In this document: in pieces, positions 27,738-37,322 of the stretch
How positions within the stretch are numbered: position 1 is the stretch's first letter
How the letters are laid out: every line of letters begins with the position of its first letter
Assembly: GCF_007744675.1 (NCBI RefSeq)
Contig: NZ_CP036269.1
Span: 5,993,546 to 6,057,545 of the forward strand
DNA length: 64,000 nucleotides
Direction: 5' to 3'
Source of the DNA: Gimesia alba
GTDB lineage: Bacteria > Planctomycetota > Planctomycetia > Planctomycetales > Planctomycetaceae
Made by a program: the position numbers and the translations under genes
The notes under the pieces: model-generated
Database searches by the model: none
The model's input: only the letters and a program-made list of their open reading frames with translations
What the model was told of the DNA's origin: nothing

Positions 27738-27927
27738 GTTTCCTGCAACTCACATAAGACCATATAAAACCCTTATTCAGTCTATCTTTATGTATAGTTA
27801 CATGCAAGCAGTGGGACTCTGACAGATCCAGGACGTTATATTTTTCCTACCGTTTTTCTGCTGAGTCAGATTCACCTTCCTGCTTTCAGTTCATCTTGCC
27901 CCTCCCGTGCCGATTCGTATCTTATTC

Positions 27928-28203
27928 CTAGTCCAGGCCCAGTAGTTTGTCGAGGCGTTCGCGGGCGGTTAGTTGTTCTTGCACGGTTGCGTTTGGATCT
28001 CTGAGGATGTTGCGGTAGAAGACGTATGCTTCGGCGCGGTGCTGTTTTTTTTTCAATACACGGCGTCGATGTTCGGCATGAATCAGGGCGACGGTTTCAG
28101 GCGTGAATTGCTGATTGTCGTTCAATAGCTTGAGCAGCCGCGCTTGTTTGAGCTCTCTCAGACTGGGAATTTGAAAACGGGGTTTTGACATGAAATCGTT
28201 CAT
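27928..28203 (-). CDS. Small basic uncharacterised protein
   Basis: From an ATG at 28203 (or 28191) the frame encodes about 90 residues: a basic helical protein with RFQIPSLRELKQARLLKLL in its first half and a C-terminus (DPNATVQEQLTARERLDKLL) of the type seen in small DNA-packaging or nucleic-acid-associated proteins. The frame is open further upstream to 28287, but that part is low-complexity and has no ribosome-binding site; AAAGG precedes 28203. No family was recognised. It lies between the AT-rich nuclease pair and a methyltransferase. Confidence 0.5.
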   Translation of the reverse strand: MNDFMSKPRFQIPSLRELKQARLLKLLNDNQQFTPETVALIHAEHRRRVLKKKQHRAEAYVFYRNILRDPNATVQEQLTARERLDKLLGLD

Positions 28204-28642
28204 CAATCTTTTGCCTTTCTGTTTCGTTTGCTTCTGGAAACGGGTTGCCCACGGGTTGCATCTTGGGGAAGGGCGCGCGGGTGTCAATGGGGAGGCGAAA
28301 AAAAGAACGCTTGTGATAGACCATGATCACACAATGATTCTCAATGAAGCCTTGCGAAGACTCACGAAGTGGAACGATGCGATAGGGAACACTGCGAAGC
28401 AGTCGCAGCGAGTTTTAAGAAATGTGGCTCTACACAGGGACTTTTATAGTGCGAATTTCGACAGGCTGCGACGTGTTTACCGGTGCAAATCCTGTTTGCT
28501 CGCGCGCGCGACGTTATCTCCGCATCTTTCGCATCGGCGCGTTGCTGTCAAGAGGCCTTTATCCACTACAAAACAGGGACCAATTGCGAATAACTCGCAA
28601 AATGAATCGCCGGCCTCGGGCTCGTTGGTGCGACAACGCCGG
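28204..28642. other. Non-coding stretch, possibly a decayed region
   Basis: 439 bases with several overlapping frames on both strands, none of which has a domain, a start site or a composition like its neighbours. An alternating run CTCGCGCGCGCGACG lies near 28499 and a small hairpin (ACTGC-GAA-GCAGT) near 28389. I see no RNA gene or mobile element. Confidence 0.4.
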
Positions 28643-29623
28643 TCAGGCTGCGGCGCGCTGTTCAGCCGGTTGTTCGTGCTGCTGCTCAACTGCGAACTGC
28701 TGACATTCCTGAACTACGTTCGCGACGAACTGTTTGGCGGTGAGGTGCTCTTTCAGATAGCTGGTGACTTTAGCAACTCGAGACGAGAAGTAATACGGAC
28801 GCAAATGATAACGCAGCGGCGTCGCTCCGTTGATCACCTGCATGGTGTTCTCGTAGTTGGAGGCGTCGATGTTCGGAGCTGAAGCCTCACTACAGGAAAA
28901 CAGCATCTGCAGATTCGGATCTTCGCTGCAGCCGAACTGCTGCTCGAGTTTAAAGCCACAACTCTCGGCCAGCATTTTGAGACTGGAGGGAGTGAAATTA
29001 TGAATGTGAGCGTAATGGAACATTTTGCTGCGACGGGCGAAGGGAGCCGCGATGTTCGGGCATTCGACGTAGAACTGTCCGTCGTCGGCCAGCATGCTGC
29101 GAATGTATTCCAGTGCGCGACGCGGCGAGTTGAAGTGCTCGATCACATGGATGAGCAGCACCAGCTCGCGGCTGTGGTCGCGGGGCTGTTCGAACAGATC
29201 GCCACGCACGACGTTGGTCAGCAGTTTTTGTTGCGAGTAGGTTTGAAAGCCTTCCCCCGGTTCGATGCCGCTGGCAGAGTGGCCGTTCAATTCGAAAACT
29301 TTGACGGTACAGCCGATGCCGGCTCCGACTTCGAAAACTTTGGCGTCGGGTTCAATGTGAGACTGCAGCTGACTGAAAATGCGTTCGCCGTTTTTCCAGG
29401 CACGCATCACACGACGATCCGAGGGAGTCATCTCGCCGTGATAGCTCTGGCGGTATTCGGTGGCATAATAACGGGCGAGTTCTTCGTCGGTCGGGATCTG
29501 CCCGTGGGCGACGAGGCCGCAGGTTTTGCAGATTACCGATTCCAGGGGGTTTCCGTGCCGATCCCGATTGCCAATTTGTTCAAACTCGGTTCCCGCACAG
29601 AGATCGCACTTTTTTTCTGCCAT
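28643..29623 (-). CDS. Class I SAM-dependent methyltransferase with N-terminal zinc ribbon
   Basis: About 326 residues. An N-terminal zinc ribbon (CDLC and CKTCG) is followed by YYATEYRQSYHGEM and a SAM-binding core with motif I FEVGAGIGCTVKVFELNGH, then LLIHVIEHFNSPRRAL and FYVECPNIAAPF. This zinc-ribbon plus methyltransferase layout is typical of enzymes that modify sugars or surface polysaccharides (C-methyltransferase type). The ATG at 29623 is preferred over the GTG at 29632 because GGTGA lies five bases before it. The C-terminus is a short Gln/Glu/Ala-rich tail. No glycosyltransferases are nearby, so the substrate is open. Confidence 0.8.
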   Translation of the reverse strand: MAEKKCDLCAGTEFEQIGNRDRHGNPLESVICKTCGLVAHGQIPTDEELARYYATEYRQSYHGEMTPSDRRVMRAWKNGERIFSQLQSHIEPDAKVFEVGAGIGCTVKVFELNGHSASGIEPGEGFQTYSQQKLLTNVVRGDLFEQPRDHSRELVLLIHVIEHFNSPRRALEYIRSMLADDGQFYVECPNIAAPFARRSKMFHYAHIHNFTPSSLKMLAESCGFKLEQQFGCSEDPNLQMLFSCSEASAPNIDASNYENTMQVINGATPLRYHLRPYYFSSRVAKVTSYLKEHLTAKQFVANVVQECQQFAVEQQHEQPAEQRAAA

Positions 29624-29977
29624 TTCATTCACCGTTTTTTAAGCCAGATGCCTATGATATTTTTGCTGCTCCCGACTCAAACCACCGAATCGGCAGGAGT
29701 CGCTGGGATCAGAACGTCGTGAACACTAATCGGAGAGGGAAAACAGGTCAAGATGAATCATTCCAAGGCTATTTCCCAGGCGGGTTTAGTGAGATTATTC
29801 GGAATAGGATGGATGTATTTTGGCCCAGAGTGAGAATCGCCGTAAAGGGTGTCGTAGGATTGTGTTTCCGGGCTCGGGCATGTACTCTAGTGACCGTTGG
29901 CCCATTCGGAATGCCAGTCAGAATTGAACATCAATCAAGCCATCAAACTTAATGTATACAAAGAGTTAGGAAGATTT
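29624..29977. other. Divergent intergenic region methyltransferase/pyruvate carboxylase
   Basis: 354 bases between two divergent genes. It is open in a short plus-strand frame at 29719-29952 that looks spurious, and an upstream extension of the carboxylase frame starts at 29897. AGGAAG at about 29967 is the carboxylase ribosome-binding site. No promoter or RNA structure stood out. Confidence 0.4.
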
Positions 29978-32900
29978 ATGTCTGAGGGTAAAATCAAGAA
30001 GCTGCTCGTCGCCAATCGTAGTGAAATTGCCATTCGTATTTTTCGAAGTACGCATGAATTGGGAATTCGCACGGTCGGGATCTATACCCATGAAGACCGC
30101 TATGCCCTGCACCGCACAAAAGCCGACGAAGCGTATCAGATTGGCAAGCCGGGGCATCCGGTGAAATCGTATCTCGATATTGATGCGATCATCACGCTGG
30201 CGAAACAGAAAAAGATTGATGCGATTCACCCGGGTTACGGATTTCTCTCCGAAAATGCCGAGTTCGCACAGGCGTGTGAAGACGCCGGGATTATTTTTGT
30301 TGGTCCCCGGGTGGAAACACTAAAAGCGCTGGGAGACAAAATCTCGGCTCGGAAAATTGCGGACAAGGTCGGCGTTCCCGTGCTGGGGGGAAGTGGCGAA
30401 GCGATTACCGATGTTGCCTCGGGTCGGCAGACGGCGATCGACATCGGTTTTCCGATTATTCTGAAAGCAGCGCACGGCGGCGGTGGTCGCGGGATGCGGG
30501 TGGTTCTGAAAGAAGAAGATTTCGACCAGGCTTACGAGCTGGCTCGCAGCGAATCTCTATCGGCGTTTGGCAGCACGGATGTGTTCGTCGAGAAATTTAT
30601 CTCGCGTGCCCGGCACATTGAAGTCCAGTTACTGGGCGACAAGCATGGCGGGCTGGTGCATCTTTACGAACGCGACTGTTCGGTGCAGCGCCGCCACCAG
30701 AAGGTCGTGGAAATCGCACCGGCTCCGAACCTCGATCCTGCGGTTCGCGAAGCACTCTGTGAAGCCGCTTTGAAAATTGGTCGGAGCGTGAACTACGAAC
30801 TGGCGGGAACCGTGGAGTTTCTGCTGGACGCCGATACGAACCAGTTTTACTTCATCGAAGTCAATCCGCGAATTCAGGTTGAGCATACGGTGACCGAACA
30901 AGTCACCGGGGTAGACATTGTAAAGTCTCAAATCCTGCTGGCACAGGGCGCCAAGCTGAATGATCCGGGAATCCAGATCAACTCGCAGGAAGAAATCCAA
31001 ACACACGGATTCGCACTGCAGTGCCGGGTCACGACGGAAGATCCGACGAACAACTTCATGCCCGACTATGGTCGCGTGGCGCACTACCGGTCTGCGAGCG
31101 GAATGGGCGTGCGTCTGGATGCAGGGACGGCGTTCTCCGGTGCGATGGTTTTCCCGTATTACGATTCGCTGCTGGTGAAAGTCACCACGTGGGCACGGAC
31201 CTTTAAAGATGCAGCAGCCCGGACGGAGCGCTGCTTGCAGGAGTTTCGAATTCGCGGCGTGAAGACGAACATTCCGTTCGTGCTGAAACTGATCACGCAT
31301 CCGACGTTTCTGAACGGCGAATGTTATACGCGGTTCATTGATGATACGCCGGAGCTGTTTAAGTTTCCGAAGCGGCATGACCGGGCAACCAAGCTGCTGA
31401 CGTATCTGGCAGAGACGATCGTCAACGGGAATGCGATGGTGAAAGATCGTCCGAAAGCAGTCAGACGGACACCGGCACCGGTTCCCGAATACAACAAGAA
31501 AGAGCTATCGCCCCCCGATGGAATGCGACAGAAGCTGCTGGAATTGGGTGCGGAGAAATTCGGCAAATGGATTCTGGATCAGAAAGAACTGCTGCTGACG
31601 GATACGTCGTTCCGCGACGCGCATCAGTCTTTGTATGCCACTCGTTTCCGTACACATGACATGCTGCAGATTGCGGAAGTTTATGCCCACAATTGCCCGC
31701 AGTTATTCTCACTGGAAATGTGGGGCGGTGCGACGTTCGATACATCGATGCGGTTCTTAAAAGAATCTCCGTGGCAGCGTCTGGCCGAAATGCGAACCCG
31801 CGTGCCGAACATTCTGTTCCAGATGTTGATTCGAGCTTCGAGTGCCGTCGGTTATACCAACTACCCGGATAATGTCGTGCGTGCCTTCGTGAAAGAAGCC
31901 GCCGATGCGGGCATCGATGTGTTCCGCGTGTTCGATGCACTCAACTGGGTGCCGAACATGAAAGTGGCGATGGAAGAAGTGCAGAAGAGCGGTGCGATCT
32001 GCGAAGCCAGTATCTGTTACACGGGCGATATTCTCGATCCATCCAAGACGAAATACGATCTGAAGTATTACGTCAACATGGCCAAAGAGCTCGAAAATAT
32101 GGGCGCACACATTCTGGCCATTAAAGATATGGCGGGACTCTGCAAGCCTTATGCTGCTGAGCTGCTGGTGAAAACGCTGAAGCAGGAAATCGGCATTCCG
32201 ATTCACTTCCACACGCATGATACGAGCGGCGGCCAGGCGGCCTCGATCGCCAAAGCAGCGGAAGTCGGTCTGGATATTGCCGATGGTGCAGTGCCTTCGA
32301 TGTCGGGCGGAACGTCACAGCCGAACCTGACAACCGTAATTGAAGCACAGCGTTTCACGGAACATCAGCCGACGATTGCAGTGGAACATCTGGACGAGAT
32401 TTCCGAATACTGGCGTGCGGTACGGAATTACTATACCGCGTTTGAAAGCCCTGTTTTACCAGCAGGTGCGAATCTGTACGAGCATCAAATGCCCGGCGGT
32501 CAATATACGAACCTGCTGCAGCAGGCGCAGTCGCTGGGACTGGGTGATCGCTGGTCAGAAGTTTGTCATGTGTATGCGGAAGTGAATCAGCTGCTGGGTG
32601 ATATCGTGAAAGTCACGCCGACTTCAAAAGCCGTGGGTGACATGGCGCTGTTCCTGGTTGCCAATGATATCAGTTGCGACGAAGTGATGACTTCCGATCG
32701 GGATCTGGCGTTTCCGGAATCGGTGCTGGATCTGATAAGCGGACGCATGGGACAGACGCCGGGCGGGTTCCCGGAAGACGTGCAGAAGAAAATCTTGCGT
32801 GGCGAAGCGCCGTTAACCGAACGCCCGGGAAGTATTCTTCCCCCGGCCGATTTTGAAGACGCAGCCAAAGTGGTTGAGAAAATGATCCACCGCACGCCGA

Positions 32901-33430
32901 CGGATCAGGATGTGGTGACTTACCTGCTGTACCCGAAGGTCTACGAAGATTTTACCAAGCATCAAAAAGCATACTACGATACGAGTGGCCTGCCGACGTA
33001 TGCGTTCTTCAACGGACTGGAGCCGGAAGAAGAAGTCGCAGTCGATATTGCACCGGGTAAGACGTTGATCATAAAATTCCTGGCGGTCGGAAAACCACAA
33101 ACCGATGGTTGTCGTACCGTGTTCTTTGAACTGAATGGTCAGCCACGCGAAGTCATCATTGTGGATAAATCGTTGAAGCCGCAAGGTGATTCGCGACGTC
33201 GCGCGGACTCGGGTGATCCCAAACAAATTGGCGCTGTGATGCCGGGTGTGATCGTTTCGCTGACAGTGAAAGTCGGAAGCAAAGTCAAAGCCGGCGATCA
33301 ACTGCTGATGCTGGAAGCGATGAAGATGCAGACGAGTGTGATTTCAGAACAGGATGGCGTGGTGAAAGAGATCGTTGCAGAACCGGGCACGCAGGTGGAA
33401 TCGGGCGATCTGCTGATCGTGCTGGAGTAG
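29978..33430 (+). CDS. pyc: Pyruvate carboxylase
   Basis: 1150 residues, the full single-chain length of the family. It carboxylates pyruvate to oxaloacetate with biotin and ATP. Domains in order: biotin carboxylase (about 5-455, KLLVANRSEIAIRIFR, HGGGGRGMRVV, FIEVNPRIQVEHTVTE); carboxyltransferase (about 530-810, LTDTSFRDAHQSLYATR and the metal-ligand block PIHFHTHDTSGG); the linking domain; and a biotinyl domain with LMLEAMKMQ, biotin on Lys1116. The ATG at 29978 is chosen because AGGAAG lies just upstream. It is probably monocistronic and serves anaplerosis and gluconeogenesis. Confidence 0.97.
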   Translation: MSEGKIKKLLVANRSEIAIRIFRSTHELGIRTVGIYTHEDRYALHRTKADEAYQIGKPGHPVKSYLDIDAIITLAKQKKIDAIHPGYGFLSENAEFAQACEDAGIIFVGPRVETLKALGDKISARKIADKVGVPVLGGSGEAITDVASGRQTAIDIGFPIILKAAHGGGGRGMRVVLKEEDFDQAYELARSESLSAFGSTDVFVEKFISRARHIEVQLLGDKHGGLVHLYERDCSVQRRHQKVVEIAPAPNLDPAVREALCEAALKIGRSVNYELAGTVEFLLDADTNQFYFIEVNPRIQVEHTVTEQVTGVDIVKSQILLAQGAKLNDPGIQINSQEEIQTHGFALQCRVTTEDPTNNFMPDYGRVAHYRSASGMGVRLDAGTAFSGAMVFPYYDSLLVKVTTWARTFKDAAARTERCLQEFRIRGVKTNIPFVLKLITHPTFLNGECYTRFIDDTPELFKFPKRHDRATKLLTYLAETIVNGNAMVKDRPKAVRRTPAPVPEYNKKELSPPDGMRQKLLELGAEKFGKWILDQKELLLTDTSFRDAHQSLYATRFRTHDMLQIAEVYAHNCPQLFSLEMWGGATFDTSMRFLKESPWQRLAEMRTRVPNILFQMLIRASSAVGYTNYPDNVVRAFVKEAADAGIDVFRVFDALNWVPNMKVAMEEVQKSGAICEASICYTGDILDPSKTKYDLKYYVNMAKELENMGAHILAIKDMAGLCKPYAAELLVKTLKQEIGIPIHFHTHDTSGGQAASIAKAAEVGLDIADGAVPSMSGGTSQPNLTTVIEAQRFTEHQPTIAVEHLDEISEYWRAVRNYYTAFESPVLPAGANLYEHQMPGGQYTNLLQQAQSLGLGDRWSEVCHVYAEVNQLLGDIVKVTPTSKAVGDMALFLVANDISCDEVMTSDRDLAFPESVLDLISGRMGQTPGGFPEDVQKKILRGEAPLTERPGSILPPADFEDAAKVVEKMIHRTPTDQDVVTYLLYPKVYEDFTKHQKAYYDTSGLPTYAFFNGLEPEEEVAVDIAPGKTLIIKFLAVGKPQTDGCRTVFFELNGQPREVIIVDKSLKPQGDSRRRADSGDPKQIGAVMPGVIVSLTVKVGSKVKAGDQLLMLEAMKMQTSVISEQDGVVKEIVAEPGTQVESGDLLIVLE

Positions 33431-33841
33431 TTTTGGACTCTGTTGTGTTGATCAAAACGTGCATGATGTATAGGGAAACTTCCCCATACCATGTTGCAGT
33501 GCAGGATTTTACTACAGGTGAATACCTCATAAATGTGTAGGTAATTTTGCTCGTTTTGAGTCACACTTCAACAGTATAATTTTGAATCGCCCCAAACAGT
33601 ACTCATCCTATTTTGCCTAGCCGCACCAAGGTTGCTCCAATCCGATTTGATACTGCAAAAACAAGATCCATTTTGTCATCAAAGACGAGAGAAATTCAAC
33701 ACGGGATCAAATCAGCGCCGATAGATTAGTTAACAGGTAATCTTTACCCGTCTTATTCAGGTACAGACTCACTTCTTAATCAGAACAAAAGAACAGAAGT
33801 ATTTTGATTCGGTTCTTTGAACTATTTGGAGCACTCGGCGA
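33431..33841. other. Intergenic region after pyruvate carboxylase
   Basis: 411 bases, AT-rich. I see no credible gene, no repeat shared with the spacers at 12 or 24 kb, and no terminator hairpin with a T-run. The ribosome-binding region of the next small gene is also weak. Confidence 0.4.
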
Positions 33842-34129
33842 ATGACTGGAGAGCGTGAAACGATCCAACCTCCACATTTTGTAATCTCAAGCGAGGGAGA
33901 GATTCTAGGAGAAGATACCCCTGAGAACCAGGAGCTTGTTCGCCGTGTTGTTGCCTGCGTGAATGCCTGTGACGGGATTACAACAGAGGAGTTGGAGAAC
34001 GGCATTATCGAGGACATGCGACGGGTGATCGCACAGACTGCTCCTCTCTTGCAGGAACGCAGCCAGATGACGGACTTGCTTCAACGAGAAATCCGTGCGG
34101 AAATTACGGCACGTCAAAAGAAACAGTAA
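33842..34129 (+). CDS. Small uncharacterised protein
   Basis: 95 residues, soluble and acidic with a helical C-terminus (SQMTDLLQREIRAEITARQKK). The block RRVVACVNACDGITTEELEN resembles a motif found in many small proteins of unknown function, some from phages. No signal peptide or catalytic motif. It converges on the secreted protein at 34168 with 38 bases between the stops. The start codon has no strong ribosome-binding site. Its reality rests on the conserved-looking motif. Confidence 0.6.
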   Translation: MTGERETIQPPHFVISSEGEILGEDTPENQELVRRVVACVNACDGITTEELENGIIEDMRRVIAQTAPLLQERSQMTDLLQREIRAEITARQKKQ

Positions 34130-34167
34130 GCTTCAAATCTCAATTTGCGGTCCAGTTGATCTCGCCG

Positions 34168-34860
34168 CTAATTTCGTCTGATATAACCGCTGATGCGGAC
34201 TTTAATTTTGCCCGTTGAGCGATGACCGGCTGGCAAGTTCAAACCGATCATGAGTATGCCGTCATCTTTGGGTACATACTCGGCTTTCTCACCAATCGTG
34301 AACGGTTTTCCGAGCTTTCGTTTTCCCTTTTCCTGGGAAATCACAATGCCCATCAGAGCTCCTGCAGGAATTCCTGCCGCCAGTTCTTTCATCGGCGTGG
34401 AATCAGGGAGCCCTTTGACACTGGTTTTGATGTCAGTCACAAAGTCGTAGGCTCCTGTTGACTGAATGCGAACCATTTTCCCTTTCGCGACGAAGCCGGC
34501 GGGAGTGCTCCAGTTGCGGCTGGCATCAATTTCGAAGTCAGCGGAATTCGACGTCATCAATTTTTCGTTGAGCTGCTTGATCATCGCTTTCACGCCGGGA
34601 ACATCTTTTTTGATACTGAGAATTGATTCCAGCATCTCGCGTGATTTCTCATAGTCACCGGCATCGGAATATTTTTTAGCGATGTCAGCAGACTGCCTGA
34701 TAAAACTATCGCGCAGTTTATCGGCCTGAATATTGAGTTGCTTCGTATTCACTTTTTTGCCAGAGGTTTGTGCGTTGACGGGTTGCACGACGATGCCTGC
34801 GACGAACAAAGCCCCGACAATCAGACTCTGAATTCCCCGGTTATTTCTATATTTGAACAC
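34168..34860 (-). CDS. Secreted protein with a helical hairpin and a C-terminal beta domain
   Basis: 230 residues: a signal peptide (about 1-30, cleavage near VNAQ), a helical region with a TPR-like pattern (about 40-105, DAGDYEKSREMLESILSIKK), and a beta-rich C-terminus (110-228). The latter begins FEIDASRNWSTPAGFVAKGK, contains GAYDFVTDI and GALMGIVIS, and ends with GLNLPAGHRSTGKIKVRISG. This last part resembles LecA/PA-IL-type sugar-binding sandwiches seen in planctomycete surface proteins; the match is by eye. A role in binding carbohydrates outside the cell is inference. Confidence 0.7.
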   Translation of the reverse strand: MFKYRNNRGIQSLIVGALFVAGIVVQPVNAQTSGKKVNTKQLNIQADKLRDSFIRQSADIAKKYSDAGDYEKSREMLESILSIKKDVPGVKAMIKQLNEKLMTSNSADFEIDASRNWSTPAGFVAKGKMVRIQSTGAYDFVTDIKTSVKGLPDSTPMKELAAGIPAGALMGIVISQEKGKRKLGKPFTIGEKAEYVPKDDGILMIGLNLPAGHRSTGKIKVRISGYIRRN

Positions 34861-34977
34861 AATACATTCCCCTGCTGATTCGAACCTTTGGTTGTCGTTT
34901 ATTCTATTATGATTGAGGGTGAGAGTGTTGGCAATGAGATTTTGAAACGGGCCCGTTCATAACACGAAAGATTCCTG

Positions 34978-35325
34978 TTAACCGGGGGGCCATTGCATGG
35001 AACGCCCGCCTAACAGATGCAGGTGCAAATGATCAACGGTCTGTCCCCCTTCTGTGCCGGTATTAACGATCATTCTGTACCCATTATCCAGCCCCAACAT
35101 TTCTGCAATTTTTCCCACTGTCAACACCAGATGCCCGGCCAGTTCCTGATCTTCTTTTTCCAGGTGTGCCATTGATTGAATTTCCTGCTTGGGAATCACC
35201 AGCACGTGAATGGGCGCCTGTGGATTGACATCCTTGAACGCCAGACACAACTCATCTTCGTAGACAATTTCAGCCGGGATTTCGCGATCAATAATTTTCT
35301 TGAAAATTGATTTCTCACCTGCCAT
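34978..35325 (-). CDS. HIT-family (HINT-like) nucleotide hydrolase
   Basis: 115 residues. The histidine triad HLHLHLLGGR (His99, 101, 103) and the block DVNPQAPIHVLVIPK are complete. HINT-type proteins hydrolyse nucleoside phosphoramidates and adenylated amino acids. Length and sequence are typical of the bacterial group. It lies on the same strand as, and 218 bases downstream of, the Nramp-like gene. The spacer holds an imperfect inverted repeat (TCCAAG/CTTGGA, about 35398-35440) that could attenuate read-through. Confidence 0.93.
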   Translation of the reverse strand: MAGEKSIFKKIIDREIPAEIVYEDELCLAFKDVNPQAPIHVLVIPKQEIQSMAHLEKEDQELAGHLVLTVGKIAEMLGLDNGYRMIVNTGTEGGQTVDHLHLHLLGGRSMQWPPG

Positions 35326-35543
35326 TTAACCTACACCCTTTCTGATATATTCGCCGCCAATTTGAAATTCCCAAAGAAAACACTGCGAAAACACAGTCCA
35401 AGACACTCCATAGTCAACTCCCGTTGGAGCGGCCTTGGACCTGTTTTATTATATCGAACTCGCGTTTGATTGACATCAACCAGCAGAACTTCCCGACGGT
35501 CCGGGAGCGACATTTTTCGATCATCTGACTTCAGTGATTTCAC

Positions 35544-37226
35544 TCAGGAAAACAGTTGCTTATACACCCCAAAGCCACCTGCTAACAGCAGTCCCAGACA
35601 GGACAGAAACAGGAGCAGATCCCACAGTCGTCCCGGCGTCAGGCGTTTGTCGATTTTGGTATAACGCAGATAGATGGCAGCGATCCCCAGCATCGGCAGC
35701 ATAATCGCCTGCATCGTACCGGCGATCAAAACCAGCCTGACGGGATTGGCGCCGGTCAGAAAGACCGCCAGACAAAGCAGAGGCAGAATCAGTGACATGA
35801 CTTTGATCCAGTTTTGAACGGCGTTGGGTTTGCTTTCATCGACCACTCCAAAGAATCGCAGGCCGTCTGAAAAGATACGGGCGTTCGCAGCGTTCGCAAC
35901 CAGGAATGTGGAATAGAGTACGGCGATCGCGCCGACCAGGAACAGCCATTTGGCGTAAGTTCCGAAGACGGGAACATAGGCTTCTGCCAGCGTGCTGACC
36001 ATCCGCATGCCGTCAGGGTCTAAGCCTTCCTTATGCAGCACGGCGACTCCCATCAGATAAAAGGCGAGCGTAGCGAACGTGTAGATACACATCGAAGCAA
36101 ACGCGTCGATTTTCATCACGCGCATCCAGCCTTTGGCGCGGATCGCCCAGCTATTATCTTCCGAATGTTTGCCGGTAAAACGAGCGTAGCCCTTTTCCAG
36201 ACACCAGTAGGGATACGCGATCAATTCCGTTGCCCCCACACCGATAATCCCGAATGCTGCCAGTGCCGTCAGCAGAGGGTTCATACCGCCGGTGGCTTCC
36301 GGAACTCCAAATGAGAGACCGCGAATAATTTCTTCGGTAGAAATGGTCCAGACTTCGGACGTCTGCAGCGAGATGACATTGCCGATGGTGATGAAGGTAA
36401 ACGAAACGACCAGGACGGTTGATAAATGCTCAATCAGATTATAGCGGCCGTAATACAACAGAAAGGCGGTTAAGATCGCAATCACACCCGCCCAGATCTT
36501 GTCGTCCCAGGTTTGCGGTTCGATCAGTGATACCCCGTTCTCGTCTTCCAGTTTTTCATCGTCGCGAATTTTCTGGAGAATGAGCTGACCTTCTGCCTGC
36601 AGCCGTTCGATTCGTTCTTTGAGTTTGGCATGCCCCCGCAGATAGCGTTCACGCTCGGCAGGAGTGAGTGCCGCCATTGAATCTTTTTCATTCTTCAATG
36701 CTTCTTCGATTTCAAGATACTTGACAAATTCCTTTTCTGAAGGAACCTGAATCGCTTTGATGTAATCTCCCTGAATCGGCAGCGTCAACGCCAGCGCCTG
36801 CCCGACACCGCCTACGATGCCTCCCAGCTGCCCGATGGTACACAGGCTCATAATCAGCCAGAACCAGAGAATCCAGTTGGGGGCCTTATTGGAAGTGCGT
36901 AAGAATCCCAGACGAGGGCCGGGAACATGGTTCAACGCGGCCAGCGTGGTCTCGCCGCGCGAGATGGAATAGCGTCCGAGTTCAATCTGAACGAAGACCT
37001 TAATCAGACAGCCGACAATAATCAGCCATAACAGGGCGATCCCGGCCTGGGCACCGGTTTTGGTGGTGGCGATTAATTCGCCTGAGCCGACGATGCTCCC
37101 GGCAATAATCAACCCCGGGCCTAAGCGTTTTGTAATCCCCCACCAGTCGGTCGGAGCATCAATCGTTTCATTTACCTCGGAACCATTGGATGGATCGAGC
37201 GCGCTTTTCTCGTGTTGAGATTCCAT
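35544..37226 (-). CDS. Nramp-like transporter without the canonical metal motif
   Basis: 560 residues with about 11 membrane helices and a long charged cytoplasmic insert (about 155-230, with LTPAERERYLRGHAKLKERI). The fold is Nramp/LeuT-like (LGPGLIIAGSIVGSGELIATT in helix 1). Canonical Nramp has DPGN there and MPH in helix 6; here helix 1 reads GSGE (47-50) and helix 6 contains TELIAYPYW. Transport of manganese or iron is therefore doubtful; another cation or a small solute may be carried. The N-terminal 30 residues are acidic. It has its own spacer on both sides. The annotation as Nramp-related is secure, the substrate is not. Confidence 0.82.
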   Translation of the reverse strand: MESQHEKSALDPSNGSEVNETIDAPTDWWGITKRLGPGLIIAGSIVGSGELIATTKTGAQAGIALLWLIIVGCLIKVFVQIELGRYSISRGETTLAALNHVPGPRLGFLRTSNKAPNWILWFWLIMSLCTIGQLGGIVGGVGQALALTLPIQGDYIKAIQVPSEKEFVKYLEIEEALKNEKDSMAALTPAERERYLRGHAKLKERIERLQAEGQLILQKIRDDEKLEDENGVSLIEPQTWDDKIWAGVIAILTAFLLYYGRYNLIEHLSTVLVVSFTFITIGNVISLQTSEVWTISTEEIIRGLSFGVPEATGGMNPLLTALAAFGIIGVGATELIAYPYWCLEKGYARFTGKHSEDNSWAIRAKGWMRVMKIDAFASMCIYTFATLAFYLMGVAVLHKEGLDPDGMRMVSTLAEAYVPVFGTYAKWLFLVGAIAVLYSTFLVANAANARIFSDGLRFFGVVDESKPNAVQNWIKVMSLILPLLCLAVFLTGANPVRLVLIAGTMQAIMLPMLGIAAIYLRYTKIDKRLTPGRLWDLLLFLSCLGLLLAGGFGVYKQLFS

Positions 37227-37322
37227 CGTACTCCTGCTTCACCTTAGATTTCGACAGATGGGGTCATGTCGAAACACTACTCAGAGCCGTAAGAATTCAA
37301 ACGGTATGAACTCTCGTCTTAA

